This document shows, piece after piece, positions 8,137 through 16,621 of a stretch of 64,000 nucleotides of DNA; the stretch's first letter is position 1, and every line of letters begins with the position of its first letter. The stretch is from Peredibacter sp045999315 (GTDB taxonomy: Bacteria > Bdellovibrionota > Bacteriovoracia > Bacteriovoracales > Bacteriovoracaceae). Location: the NCBI RefSeq assembly GCF_045999315.1, contig NZ_CP174607.1, positions 2,418,001 through 2,482,000 on the forward strand, in the 5' to 3' direction. A program made the position numbers and the translations under genes. A model generated the notes under the pieces. The model saw nothing but the letters and a program-made list of their open reading frames with translations. It had not been told where the DNA came from and ran no database searches.

Positions 8137-10518
8137 ATGCAATTGCTGCCAGTTTTATCAGTGAGAGAAAGCGTAATTTTACCGGGCAGCGCCCTCCCGT
8201 TACGAGTAGGACGCAAACAAAGTATTGAAGCAGTTGAGGCCGCTCAGAAAAACGGAAATATGATTTTAGCGGTCTCTCAGAAGAGTGGGTATGATCACGA
8301 CAACGTCGAGATTAATGACTTGAGAACCATCGGAACCCTGGCCCAAATTGATCGCATTCGAGGGAACGCCAAAGAGGGCTATCAGATTTTTCTTCGCGGA
8401 GTTTCTCGCTACCGCGTGAATCAATTCAGCGTGAAAGACGGTTATATCGCCGCTGCCGCTGAAGAGTGGAAGGACGTATTGGACGCTGATCCATCGACCT
8501 TTGCTACCATGCTGGACGTGATGAAGAACATGTCAGAAAAAATTCTGCAATTACTACCGAATGACACGCGTCTATTATCCGAGTTAGTGAAAGAGATTAA
8601 CGACCTTTCGCATCTAACTTATTTGACTGCCGCCAATCTGGACATTGATTCTCAAAAGAAACAAGAAATCCTGGAGACCGCCGGGCTAAAAGACCGCTCC
8701 CTTAAGGTTCTTGAGTCGATGCAGAAGATGAAAGATGAGTTGGAAGTTCAAGTAGAGATCAGAAATAAATTAGGACACAAGCTTGGCAAGCACCAACGTG
8801 AAACCATTCTGCGTGAACAGTTAAGAACGATTCAAGAAGAGTTGGGCGATATTGAAAAAGGTGAAGAGAAGGACGATCTTCGTAAGAAAATTCTCGATGC
8901 CGGAATGCCGGAAGACACATTGAAGGTGGCCTTAGATGAATTCAAACGATTAGAGAGCATGGGACCAAATTCTCCTGAGTCTCATGTGATTAGAAATTAT
9001 TTGGATCTTTTAGTCGCTCTTCCTTGGAAGAAATCCGGTTCTGAATCAGAAATCGCTGATCTTAACCTTGATAAGGCCCGGGAGATTCTGGATGCTGAAC
9101 ACTATGGCCTGGACAAGATCAAGAAGAGAGTTCTGCAACATCTTGCCGTGATGAAACTTAAAAAAACCAGCCGAGGACAAATCCTTCTTCTCGTGGGACC
9201 TCCTGGAGTAGGTAAGACCTCCTTAGGTCAAAGTATTGCCAAGGCATTGGGCCGAAAATTTGTACGCGGAAGTTTAGGGGGAGTAAGAGACGACGCTGAA
9301 ATCCGAGGACACCGTCGTACTTATATCGGAGCAATGCCTGGGCGAATCATCCAAGGTATCAAGCGTGCAGGAGAGAACAATCCGGTCTTCATGTTGGATG
9401 AGATTGATAAATTAGGACGTGGGTTCCAAGGTGATCCTGCGGCCGCACTTCTTGAAGTGCTAGATCCTGAACAGAATGCGACGTTCTTGGATCACTACTT
9501 GGATGTGCCATTTGATTTATCCAATGTGTTCTTCATTGCCACGGCCAACAGTCTCGATACCATTCCGGGGCCACTACTGGATCGAATGGAAATCATTGAT
9601 CTGTCTGGTTACACGACGGCCGAGAAGCTTCACATTGCCAAGAATCACTTGATTCCTAAGCAATGGACTGAACACGGACTTTCAAATGATCAATTAATGC
9701 TTTCAGATGAAGCTCTTCTGAAACTCATTAGCTCGTATACTCGTGAAGCGGGTGTACGTGATCTTCAAAGAAAGATCGTGACTCTTTGTCGGGCCATGGC
9801 GGAAAAAGTTCTTTCGAAAGATTCAGTTCTGCCAATTAAGATTGAGCTCGCTGACATTGAAGAAGTGTTCGGTAATGAGCGCTTTACCCATGAAGTGGCA
9901 AACACTATGAATCCTCCGGGAGTAGCAACTGGCCTTGCCTGGACTCCACAAGGTGGTGAGATTCTTTTCATTGAAGCGAATCTTATGCCAGGTAAGGGCA
10001 GTTTGATCCTGACCGGTCAATTAGGTGAAGTGATGAGAGAATCGACTCAGATTGCTTTAAGCTTAGTGCGATCTCGCTTGGCCCATGTGATTCCTGGATT
10101 TGAATTTGAAAGAAAGGACATCCACGTGCACGTTCCGGCCGGTGCGATTCCCAAAGACGGACCGTCGGCAGGGATCACGATGCTCACGACTATTGCCTCG
10201 CTCTTAACTGGTCGAAGCATTAGTCCAAAACTTGCCATGACGGGTGAGCTGACTCTGAGAGGAGCGGTGATGCCAGTGGGTGGAATCAAAGAAAAACTTA
10301 TTGCTGCTCACCGAGCCGGAATTGAGAAAGTGATTCTTTCCAAACGAAATCAGAAGGACCTCAAAGATGTTCCGGAAGAAGTTCGTCATGGACTAAAAAT
10401 TGAGCTCGTAGAAACTGCGGCAGAAGTTTTAAAGATTGCTCTTGATCTGGATGCCAGTGAGGATTTTGTGCCTCAGGGATTCAAGAACGATGTCAATCAG
10501 GCCCCGACTGCCATCTAA
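8137..10518 (+). CDS. lon: ATP-dependent protease Lon
   Basis: A 793-residue Lon protease. A TTG 18 bases upstream is in frame, but ACAAGGAG fits the ATG at 8137. The N-terminal LON substrate domain (LPVLSVRESVILPGSALPLRVGR) is followed by a helical region, the AAA+ module with Walker A GPPGVGKTS near residue 354 and Walker B VFMLDEIDK, and the protease domain with Ser677 in KDGPSAG and Lys720 in GGIKEK. It degrades misfolded and regulatory proteins in the cytoplasm. The divergent ArsR gene and the palindrome at 8102 suggest unusual control. A strong terminator follows at 10521. Confidence 0.97.
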   Translation: MQLLPVLSVRESVILPGSALPLRVGRKQSIEAVEAAQKNGNMILAVSQKSGYDHDNVEINDLRTIGTLAQIDRIRGNAKEGYQIFLRGVSRYRVNQFSVKDGYIAAAAEEWKDVLDADPSTFATMLDVMKNMSEKILQLLPNDTRLLSELVKEINDLSHLTYLTAANLDIDSQKKQEILETAGLKDRSLKVLESMQKMKDELEVQVEIRNKLGHKLGKHQRETILREQLRTIQEELGDIEKGEEKDDLRKKILDAGMPEDTLKVALDEFKRLESMGPNSPESHVIRNYLDLLVALPWKKSGSESEIADLNLDKAREILDAEHYGLDKIKKRVLQHLAVMKLKKTSRGQILLLVGPPGVGKTSLGQSIAKALGRKFVRGSLGGVRDDAEIRGHRRTYIGAMPGRIIQGIKRAGENNPVFMLDEIDKLGRGFQGDPAAALLEVLDPEQNATFLDHYLDVPFDLSNVFFIATANSLDTIPGPLLDRMEIIDLSGYTTAEKLHIAKNHLIPKQWTEHGLSNDQLMLSDEALLKLISSYTREAGVRDLQRKIVTLCRAMAEKVLSKDSVLPIKIELADIEEVFGNERFTHEVANTMNPPGVATGLAWTPQGGEILFIEANLMPGKGSLILTGQLGEVMRESTQIALSLVRSRLAHVIPGFEFERKDIHVHVPAGAIPKDGPSAGITMLTTIASLLTGRSISPKLAMTGELTLRGAVMPVGGIKEKLIAAHRAGIEKVILSKRNQKDLKDVPEEVRHGLKIELVETAAEVLKIALDLDASEDFVPQGFKNDVNQAPTAI

Positions 10519-10520
10519 CA

Positions 10521-10550
10521 AAAAGGCCAGCGTGAAGCTGGCCTTTTTTA
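10521..10550. terminator. Bidirectional intrinsic terminator between lon and the Rrf2 gene
   Basis: AAAAGGCCAGC pairs with GCTGGCCTTTT around the loop GTGAA and is followed by TTTTTT. The A-run on the other side lets it serve the convergent Rrf2-family gene as well. Confidence 0.9.
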
Positions 10551-10961
10551 TTTCATATCTTTGATAACATCCGCGAGGGTGGTTTTTTTAAGACTGTCTT
10601 CCATCGCCTTTTGAGTTTTATCCAGCACCTTTTCCATACATTCTTTAATTCCACAACTTACTTCACAGATTTTTTGTTCAGGATACTTGTGGATAGCAAA
10701 GGCCTTTGGGGCCTCGACGGCACGATAGATATCAAGCAGAGTAATGTCTTTTGGTTTTTTGCCAAGAGTTGAGAAACCAGATTTACCAGTAGAGGTTTGA
10801 ACCAGGCCCGCCTTGGAGAGTTTAGAGAGAATTCTTCTGACAAAGCTCGGATACGCATTCACGCTGCTAGCAAGGGCAGCTGAGGTCATGTCTTTCTCGG
10901 CACTGCCAATGCAGACCATGATATGAATTGCGATCGAAAACTGAGTATTTACTGCGGCCAT
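10548..10961 (-). CDS. Rrf2-family transcriptional regulator
   Basis: The frame is open from 11081, but the conserved Rrf2 start is MAAVNTQFSIAIHIMVCIG at 10961, giving 137 residues. Helix-turn-helix residues ALASSVNAYPSFVRRILSKLSKAGLV follow, and the end KTTLADVI is like YwnA-type members. CEVSCGIKEC near residue 95 holds three cysteines that could carry an iron-sulfur cluster, though the spacing is not that of IscR or NsrR. No Shine-Dalgarno precedes the ATG; a TTGCCC-N17-TATCAT promoter ends seven bases before it. The target and signal are unknown. Confidence 0.88.
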   Translation of the reverse strand: MAAVNTQFSIAIHIMVCIGSAEKDMTSAALASSVNAYPSFVRRILSKLSKAGLVQTSTGKSGFSTLGKKPKDITLLDIYRAVEAPKAFAIHKYPEQKICEVSCGIKECMEKVLDKTQKAMEDSLKKTTLADVIKDMK

Positions 10962-10968
10962 TACGGTA

Positions 10969-10997
10969 ATGATAAGGGGGCAGAATAGCTTGGGCAA
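10969..10997 (-). promoter_or_regulatory. Promoter of the Rrf2-family gene, probably leaderless
   Basis: On the minus strand TTGCCC (10997-10992) and TATCAT (10974-10969) are spaced by 17 bases. The -10 ends seven bases before the ATG, so transcription would begin at or next to the start codon. Confidence 0.5.
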
Positions 10998-11043
10998 GAT
11001 ATTTGAAAAAAGACCGGCCGAGTAGACCGGTCTTAATGAACTT

Positions 11044-11832
11044 CTAGTTAGATGCGGACTTAGGTTGCTCAACATTAGCATTAAGCTTCTTAAGAGCGTC
11101 CGTAATGACCTTCGTTACTTCTTTTGGATGTGACACCATTGGAACGTGGCTCGAGTTAATGGTCGTCATACTCGCATTCATTTGTTTTGCCAGAGTCATC
11201 TGTGCATCTGGATTAATCATGCGATCTTTTGAGGTCACGATATACCAGTTTGGTTTTGTTTTCCAGGCCGCAGTGGTGACCTTTTCATCAAAACATTTTC
11301 CAGCGATAGGGCCTTGAGTGGCGGTCATGAGAGTTGTCTCGTCCTTCTTTAAGTCCTGAGCGAAATCAGACTGCATGACCTCTTTGGAGAGTCTGATAAA
11401 TCCATTGGCGTCCGGTTGAAGTTTTTGAATGCCAGGCGCGGCCGGAAAGGCCTTCACAGATTCATTGGCCGATTGTCCGTCATTAGGAGCAAAGGCCGCG
11501 ACATACATCAGACCTGCAACTTTTTCGTTATTTCCCGCTTCTGAAATTACAGCACCACCCCAAGAATGACCCACAAGAAGGACCTTGCCCGGTTGAGCTT
11601 CAATCGCACGTTTCGCTGCCGCTGTATCGTCGGCAAGAGAAGTAAGCGGGTTTTGTACCGAGATCACATTAAGACCAGTCTTTTGCAAGTTCTTAATGAC
11701 CTTGTTCCAACTTGAGCCGTCTGCAAACGCACCGTGAACAAAGACCACTGTATCAATTTTCTCAGTCGCGGTTTGTTGGGCCATTGCCAGAGGCATAACG
11801 ATCAAACTCAATAGCATAAAGATGATTTTCAT
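11044..11832 (-). CDS. Secreted alpha/beta hydrolase
   Basis: A 262-residue protein with a signal peptide (MKIIFMLLSLIVMPLAMAQQ) and an alpha/beta hydrolase fold. The oxyanion strand is TVVFVHGAFADGSSW, the nucleophile Ser is in VGHSWGGAV near residue 107, the acid is likely Asp in SKDRMINPD, and the catalytic His is in SSHVPMVSHP. This layout is that of the RsbQ-like or salicylate esterase-like hydrolases, exported to the periplasm. It follows the HSL-type hydrolase gene by 14 bases, so the two are probably one operon. The substrate is unknown. Confidence 0.87.
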   Translation of the reverse strand: MKIIFMLLSLIVMPLAMAQQTATEKIDTVVFVHGAFADGSSWNKVIKNLQKTGLNVISVQNPLTSLADDTAAAKRAIEAQPGKVLLVGHSWGGAVISEAGNNEKVAGLMYVAAFAPNDGQSANESVKAFPAAPGIQKLQPDANGFIRLSKEVMQSDFAQDLKKDETTLMTATQGPIAGKCFDEKVTTAAWKTKPNWYIVTSKDRMINPDAQMTLAKQMNASMTTINSSHVPMVSHPKEVTKVITDALKKLNANVEQPKSASN

Positions 11833-11846
11833 AGTTCCTTCCTTGG

Positions 11847-12827
11847 TTAGTGAAGTTGTAAATATTTTTTAAGTTCTTGAGAGGCCTGAAGAATGTGGGA
11901 TCTCACCTCTGGAAGTTCCGCCAATGGGTTGAGAAGACCGAAGTCGTGAATCATTCCCACGTAGCGAGTGGTCGTGACGGTGACACCGGCCTCATCGAGT
12001 TTTCGGGCAAAAGCTTCGCCTTCATCTCGAAGAACATCGCACTCAGCGGTCTGAACGAGAGTAGGTGGAAAATCTTTAAAGGCAGAAGTTTCTGCCTGAA
12101 GAGGTGAGGCATATTTGGTCTGACGATCTTTTTCATCCGGAGCATAGTTGTCCCAGAACCATTTCATCATACCCTTGGTTAAGAAGTGATTGGTGGCGAA
12201 TTGATTATAGGATTCGGTTTCAAAAAACGAATTTGTTACTGGCCACATGAGAAGCAAAAATCGGATGTCCGGTCCGCCTTTATCTTTTGCCATCGAGGCC
12301 GTGGCGATGGACATATTGCCTCCAACACTGTTACCAACGACCGCAAGACGCGAACCATCAACATTGATTTCATTACCATGTTCAGACACCCATTGAGTGG
12401 CGGCATAGATCTGATTAAGGGCCACAGGATATTTGGCCTCAGGAGAGCGTGTATAATCCACATAAACTCCAACTGCTCCTGAGCCGGCCACAATATCTCG
12501 GATGAGTCGCTCATGGGTCGGATAATCTCCTAGCACCCATCCGCCGCCGTGAATGAATATAAACACTGGGAGTTTCTCTTGGGTGTTTTCAGGTCTTACA
12601 ATTTTAAGATTGATCTTTTGACCATCGACTTCAATGGTCTTATCTGAAACCTCAGCAGGAGCAAGATTTACTTTAACGCTCTTTTGAGCGTCTTCTAACA
12701 CTTTTCTCGCTTCTGCCGGAGAAAGTTGTTCCATGGGTTTACCACCGGATGCGTTCAGGGCATCCAAAAATTTTTGGGTACGACTATCAGGATGTGACTC
12801 ATATTGTTCTATTGATTGATTGGCCAT
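11847..12827 (-). CDS. HSL-type alpha/beta hydrolase (esterase/lipase)
   Basis: A 326-residue carboxylesterase of the hormone-sensitive lipase group. The oxyanion motif HGGGWVLGD is near residue 95, the nucleophile elbow is GNSVGGN, with acid and His in ECDVLRDEG and GMIHDFGLL. No signal peptide is seen, so it should be cytoplasmic. AAGGAGAC precedes the ATG. It is first in a two-gene operon with the secreted hydrolase at 11044. The substrate is likely a short-chain ester, by family knowledge only. Confidence 0.9.
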   Translation of the reverse strand: MANQSIEQYESHPDSRTQKFLDALNASGGKPMEQLSPAEARKVLEDAQKSVKVNLAPAEVSDKTIEVDGQKINLKIVRPENTQEKLPVFIFIHGGGWVLGDYPTHERLIRDIVAGSGAVGVYVDYTRSPEAKYPVALNQIYAATQWVSEHGNEINVDGSRLAVVGNSVGGNMSIATASMAKDKGGPDIRFLLLMWPVTNSFFETESYNQFATNHFLTKGMMKWFWDNYAPDEKDRQTKYASPLQAETSAFKDFPPTLVQTAECDVLRDEGEAFARKLDEAGVTVTTTRYVGMIHDFGLLNPLAELPEVRSHILQASQELKKYLQLH

Positions 12828-12933
12828 ATGTGTCTCCTTTAAGTTAAGTTAGAGATGGACTCCTTAGGTTGATCCGATTTCTTCTTCTTGTGAATGAAGT
12901 CGGGCCTAATAATAGTTGAGGCAATATATCTTT

Positions 12934-14280
12934 ATGCACGTGCTATTCTTATTTCTTGTTCTTCTACCATTGTCCTCGAAGGCTCAGGAGTCCTGGCCGG
13001 GTTATAAAATAATCCGTCAGGACGAGGATTTTAGTTATCTTCGTGATCCGTCTAAACGATCTGATTACCTGGATGGCATTAAGTTTATTCCCATTAACAA
13101 AGATAAAACGTCGTATCTTACTCTGGGCGGTGAGATCAGGGAAAGATACGAGTACTTTAGTAATTTTTTATGGGGAGAGCCATTAAACGAAGGTGATGGG
13201 TATGTGCTTTCACGTGTCATGTTACATGGTGATCTTCGTTTGAATGAAAAGTTTCGTTTCTTCACACAGTTTAAAAGTAATCTAGTGTTCGATAAAAAAC
13301 TTCCTCCCCGGAGTATTGATAAGGATGAACTAGATCTTCACCAATTGTTTGTTGATGGAGACTTTGATCGCTTACATCTAAGAGTCGGGCGACAGGAAAT
13401 AAGTTACGGAAGTTCTCGTCTCATATCTGTTCGTGAAGGGCCAAACGTTCGGCAGTCTTTCGATGCCGTTAAATTAAAATACCAGGATCAAAATCTTAAT
13501 CTAGATGGTTTATATTCACATCCAGTAGAGACCAACCCTGAAGAGTTTGATGATAAATCCGGAACTGATCGCACTTTATTTGGTCTCTATGCAACGTTCA
13601 CAAATATCAAGGCCGATCTTTATTATTTGGGATATGACAGGCAGGAGGGGGAATTTGCCTCCGGAACTGAGCATGAGATGAGACACTCTGTTGGTTCCAG
13701 ATGGTTTAATAAAGGAAAAAGCTGGGACTATGATTATGAGGCGGTCTATCAGTTCGGCCAGTTTGGTAATAAAAGCATTAAGGCCTGGACAGTTTCGACC
13801 AACACCGGTTACACCTTCAATCATCCCTGGAAACCTCGCTTAGAACTAAAGGCCTCAGTGGCAAGCGGGGATGATAATCCAAATGATGATACGCTTGGAA
13901 CCTTCAATGCTTTGTTCCCAAAAGGATCGTTCTTTAATGAGGCCGCCATTCTGGGGCCCGCAAACTTCATGGACATTCATCCGGGTTTTTCTATTGAACC
14001 ATCTGATACACTCACTTTTAAAGTTGATTGGGACTTTCTTTGGCGCCAATCGCTCGAGGATGGACTCTATAATGTACCGTTAAATCCTATTGTGCCCGGT
14101 GATGCTGGAGACTCCCGTTACATTGGAAGTCAGCTGGCCCTAAGCGGAGAGTATGAGTTTGGTAAACATTGGCTATTATTTGCCCAGTATATGCATTTCT
14201 TTGTCGGTAGTTTTCTTGAAGAGGCGACCCCAGGTAAAGACATAGATTACTTTACGACATGGGTTACTTATAAGTTTTAG
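12934..14280 (+). CDS. Alginate-export-type outer membrane beta-barrel protein
   Basis: A 448-residue secreted protein with a signal peptide (MHVLFLFLVLLPLSSKAQ). An in-frame TTG at 12916 would add MRQYIF with an Arg that suits a signal peptide, so the start is not certain. The mature part begins with ESWPGYKIIRQDEDFSYLRDPS and LTLGGEIRERYEYF, as in the alginate_exp family, and shows many alternating strands with aromatic residues, ending in TTWVTYKF with a C-terminal Phe. It is probably an outer-membrane porin. Export of alginate itself is not implied; related proteins take up varied solutes. Confidence 0.82.
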   Translation: MHVLFLFLVLLPLSSKAQESWPGYKIIRQDEDFSYLRDPSKRSDYLDGIKFIPINKDKTSYLTLGGEIRERYEYFSNFLWGEPLNEGDGYVLSRVMLHGDLRLNEKFRFFTQFKSNLVFDKKLPPRSIDKDELDLHQLFVDGDFDRLHLRVGRQEISYGSSRLISVREGPNVRQSFDAVKLKYQDQNLNLDGLYSHPVETNPEEFDDKSGTDRTLFGLYATFTNIKADLYYLGYDRQEGEFASGTEHEMRHSVGSRWFNKGKSWDYDYEAVYQFGQFGNKSIKAWTVSTNTGYTFNHPWKPRLELKASVASGDDNPNDDTLGTFNALFPKGSFFNEAAILGPANFMDIHPGFSIEPSDTLTFKVDWDFLWRQSLEDGLYNVPLNPIVPGDAGDSRYIGSQLALSGEYEFGKHWLLFAQYMHFFVGSFLEEATPGKDIDYFTTWVTYKF

Positions 14281-14372
14281 CGAACTTCTTCACTGCATCT
14301 TCAGTGCATATTTAAGAACCCTGGCATCATGACTACTCTTGAAGCTTAAGTCTCTTTAACAAAGGAGTGGCC

Positions 14373-14663
14373 ATGAAATTTTTAACTGTTTTAGCATTAG
14401 GGCTTTTTGCTTTTAGTGCTTTCTCTGCCGATGATCTTTCAAGTGCAAAGAAAAAGAAAACGGACGACATTGATCGTAAGATGAATGCCCTTAAAGAGTA
14501 TCGTACCTGTGTGGTTGGGGCCTCATCAACTCAAGTGGTTGAATCCTGCCGTTACCGTGGCCCAGAAGGAGTCATGCAGGAAGAAGAAGTGATTGATGTT
14601 GAACCAATGAAGCAAGATACGAAAGACGATATGAATAAGAAGAAAGGCAGTAGCGGCTACTAG
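14373..14663 (+). CDS. Small secreted protein of unknown function
   Basis: A 96-residue protein starting at the ATG that follows AAAGGAG; a GTG six bases upstream is inside that ribosome site. MKFLTVLALGLFAFSAFSA is a clear signal peptide. The mature part is charged, with SAKKKKTDDIDRKMNALKEY, one Cys pair (CVVGASSTQVVESC) that may form a disulfide, and an acidic then lysine-rich tail. I do not recognise the family. A strong terminator follows, and it has its own gap upstream, so it is likely a single-gene unit. Confidence 0.75.
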   Translation: MKFLTVLALGLFAFSAFSADDLSSAKKKKTDDIDRKMNALKEYRTCVVGASSTQVVESCRYRGPEGVMQEEEVIDVEPMKQDTKDDMNKKKGSSGY

Positions 14664-14672
14664 GAAAGTTTT

Positions 14673-14701
14673 AAAAGGCCACCTTCAAGGTGGCCTTTTT
14701 T
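14673..14701. terminator. Bidirectional intrinsic terminator
   Basis: AAAAGGCCACC pairs with GGTGGCC and the following TTTTTT around the loop TTCAA. It ends the small secreted gene and, from the other strand, the BON-DUF2267-DsbA operon. Confidence 0.9.
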
Positions 14702-14927
14702 ATTGCGGAAGAGATTTTTCATGTAGTTCGTTATAGACCTTCTGCACTCCATCCAGGTCCTTAACTTTTTGTTCGATCTTGGTCTTCATTTCTTCGCTTG
14801 GAATTTCACCCAGAAGACTAACTTCACCGTTTTCAACCGAGACTTCAATATTCTCACACTCAAGATCAATTAGGATTTCGTTCACACGGTCTTTTAGCCC
14901 CGAATCTCCCTGACTTAGATTTTCCAT
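14700..14927 (-). CDS. BON-domain protein
   Basis: A 75-residue protein that is a single BON domain (residues about 10-70): LKDRVNEILIDLECENIEVSVENGEVSLLGEIPSEEMKTKIEQ, then VQKVYNEL, with the conserved glycine in GEVSLLGE. There is no signal peptide. AAGGAGG precedes the ATG. It is the last gene of a four-gene operon (15914, 15355, 14937, 14700). BON domains often bind lipid or membranes and occur in osmotic-stress proteins; the exact role here is unknown. Confidence 0.85.
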   Translation of the reverse strand: MENLSQGDSGLKDRVNEILIDLECENIEVSVENGEVSLLGEIPSEEMKTKIEQKVKDLDGVQKVYNELHEKSLPQ

Positions 14928-14936
14928 ATGTCCTCC

Positions 14937-15365
14937 TTAATCCAGATAAAGATCCTGGATATTTTTAGGTAAATTTTTTAAGACTTGTTTTGCCTCACCT
15001 TGATCAATCATGTCGAGGATCACTCCCAGGGTCACGGGAACGGCCCGAGAGAGATCAATCTCGTCATGACCATGAAAGAAATGACGAACATCTTCTAAAA
15101 AGTCAGAGGTGGTTCTCGAGCGGGACATTTCTGTATTTGGGTTCCAGCCTTCATAATAAAATCCTCTCAAGATAGTGGAGAGTTGAGAGCCTAAATGAAT
15201 GGCCTCTTGTTTTCCAACTCGTTCTCTTAACGCCTTTAAACAGGCCTTTAAGATAGCAAACGCCTTCTGCTCATTTTCAAACAACCTGCTTTCCATCAGG
15301 AGATTGATAACATGATTAAAATCTTCATTGGCCTTATCAACGCCTTTAATATGTTTATGATGCAT
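14937..15365 (-). CDS. DUF2267-domain protein
   Basis: A 142-residue protein matching DUF2267: NEDFNHVINLLMESRLF, LKALRERVGKQEAIHLGSQL, LRGFYYEGWNP and the second half VRHFFHGHDEIDLSRAVPVTLGVILDMI. The family has no known enzyme activity but often sits beside stress genes, and it does here. Its start overlaps the stop of the DsbA-like gene by eleven bases, so the two are coupled. It is probably cytoplasmic. Confidence 0.82.
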   Translation of the reverse strand: MHHKHIKGVDKANEDFNHVINLLMESRLFENEQKAFAILKACLKALRERVGKQEAIHLGSQLSTILRGFYYEGWNPNTEMSRSRTTSDFLEDVRHFFHGHDEIDLSRAVPVTLGVILDMIDQGEAKQVLKNLPKNIQDLYLD

Positions 15366-15903
15366 AATCTTGATACTCCTTCTTAAGTTCTAGGATGCTT
15401 TCTTTTAGAGCCGGATAAGTCGCGTCCTCTTCGAAAATGATCCCATTCAGGAAAAAAGTCGGAGTTCCTGTCACACCGGATTCTTCACCGCTGTCGATGT
15501 CCTTTCTGACTCGATCAATAAGATCCTCTCGTTCAAGATCAACCAAGAATTTTTGGATGTTGAGCTCCAGGGCCTCCGCTAAAACAGTTATACTTTCTGC
15601 CGACAGGTTATAGATATTTTTATAAAGAAGATCGTGCATGTCCCAAAAGCGGGACTGCTCATTGGCCGCTTCGGCCGCCATGGCCGCAAGGGCCGCATGA
15701 GGATGAATGTCCGTAATAGGGAAGTGTCGGTATACGTAACAAATGTCTCCATCAAACTCCTTCAAAAGTTTTTGAATCATTTGATAAGCACGGGCCGAAT
15801 GTGGACATTCGTAGTCTCCGTATTCTACTAATATCACCGGAGCATCCAAGGGGCCCTTTCGGTGATCATTCTTGATGGCGGGTACTTTCAAAGTATATGT
15901 CAT
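15355..15903 (-). CDS. DsbA-family protein with a CPHS active site
   Basis: A 182-residue DsbA-like thioredoxin fold. The long frame begins at 15936, but TAAGGAGGT lies in front of the ATG at 15903. The active-site strand is VILVEYGDYECPHSAR, where the second cysteine (expected at residue 36) is Ser, leaving a lone Cys33. The cis-Pro loop GVTGTPTFFLNG is intact, as is YRHFP. No signal peptide is seen. It is a tandem paralogue of the CPHC protein at 15914. With one cysteine it cannot form the normal internal disulfide and may act by mixed disulfides or as a glutathione-type or isomerase-type enzyme. Confidence 0.85.
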   Translation of the reverse strand: MTYTLKVPAIKNDHRKGPLDAPVILVEYGDYECPHSARAYQMIQKLLKEFDGDICYVYRHFPITDIHPHAALAAMAAEAANEQSRFWDMHDLLYKNIYNLSAESITVLAEALELNIQKFLVDLEREDLIDRVRKDIDSGEESGVTGTPTFFLNGIIFEEDATYPALKESILELKKEYQDYAS

Positions 15904-15913
15904 GATGACCTCC

Positions 15914-16462
15914 TTAAATGGCCGCTCGATTATCACTAATGAGTTTGTTAATAACGTCTTCTAACATTTCCAGAGTGGGAGCTCCGTCAAAACGAAGATT
16001 ATTCAGGAAAAGCGTTGGTGTTCCATTCACACCACTTCTAACACCACTGTTAAAGTCCACTCTTACCCGCTCGGACAGATCTTCTCTTTCAAGATCATCC
16101 AGAAAGAGTTTCATATCCAGATTAAGAGTTCTTGCGAGTTCAAAAATATTTTCTGAAGAAAGATCAAATTGATTTTCAAATAAGAGATGGTGCATTTGCC
16201 AGAACTGACCTTGGGCATCCGCGGCCTCTGATGCCACTGCCGCGACCCCTGCATTGGAATGAATCGTTGAGAGAGGAAAATGGCGATAGATGAAACACAA
16301 ATCCTGCCCATATTCTTTTACTAACGTATCCAGGATAGGGACCGTCATCTGACAATGAGGACATTGAAAATCTCCGTATTCAATTAAGATCACGGGAGCA
16401 TGAAGAGAACCAATTCTGTGATCGTGGACATTAGGCGGGATTTTTAAGGTTGAACCATTCAT
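15914..16462 (-). CDS. DsbA-family protein with a CPHC active site
   Basis: A 182-residue thioredoxin-fold protein of the DsbA family. The frame is open to 16546, but AGGAGG precedes the ATG at 16462 (MNGSTLKIPP). VILIEYGDFQCPHC holds Cys34 and Cys37, the same CPHC as E. coli DsbA, and SGVNGTPTLFLNN is the cis-Pro loop. No signal peptide is visible, so it may work in the cytoplasm, perhaps as a stress-related disulfide reductase or formate-type Na+/H+-antiporter-linked DsbA. It heads the operon ending in BON and is divergent from the OsmC gene. Confidence 0.88.
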   Translation of the reverse strand: MNGSTLKIPPNVHDHRIGSLHAPVILIEYGDFQCPHCQMTVPILDTLVKEYGQDLCFIYRHFPLSTIHSNAGVAAVASEAADAQGQFWQMHHLLFENQFDLSSENIFELARTLNLDMKLFLDDLEREDLSERVRVDFNSGVRSGVNGTPTLFLNNLRFDGAPTLEMLEDVINKLISDNRAAI

Positions 16463-16621
16463 GGGGATGGCCTCCTGTGAATATAAATTCACCCCTGAGT
16501 TTTGTCCCAAATCCAAGGTCTGTCGAATGAAAAGAGAAATGATCAATAATAGGCCCAGTTAATATTAAGTTGGATGGGTCCTCACTCCCGCGAGATACTA
16601 AAAAAGAAGATTGGAGTCGTT

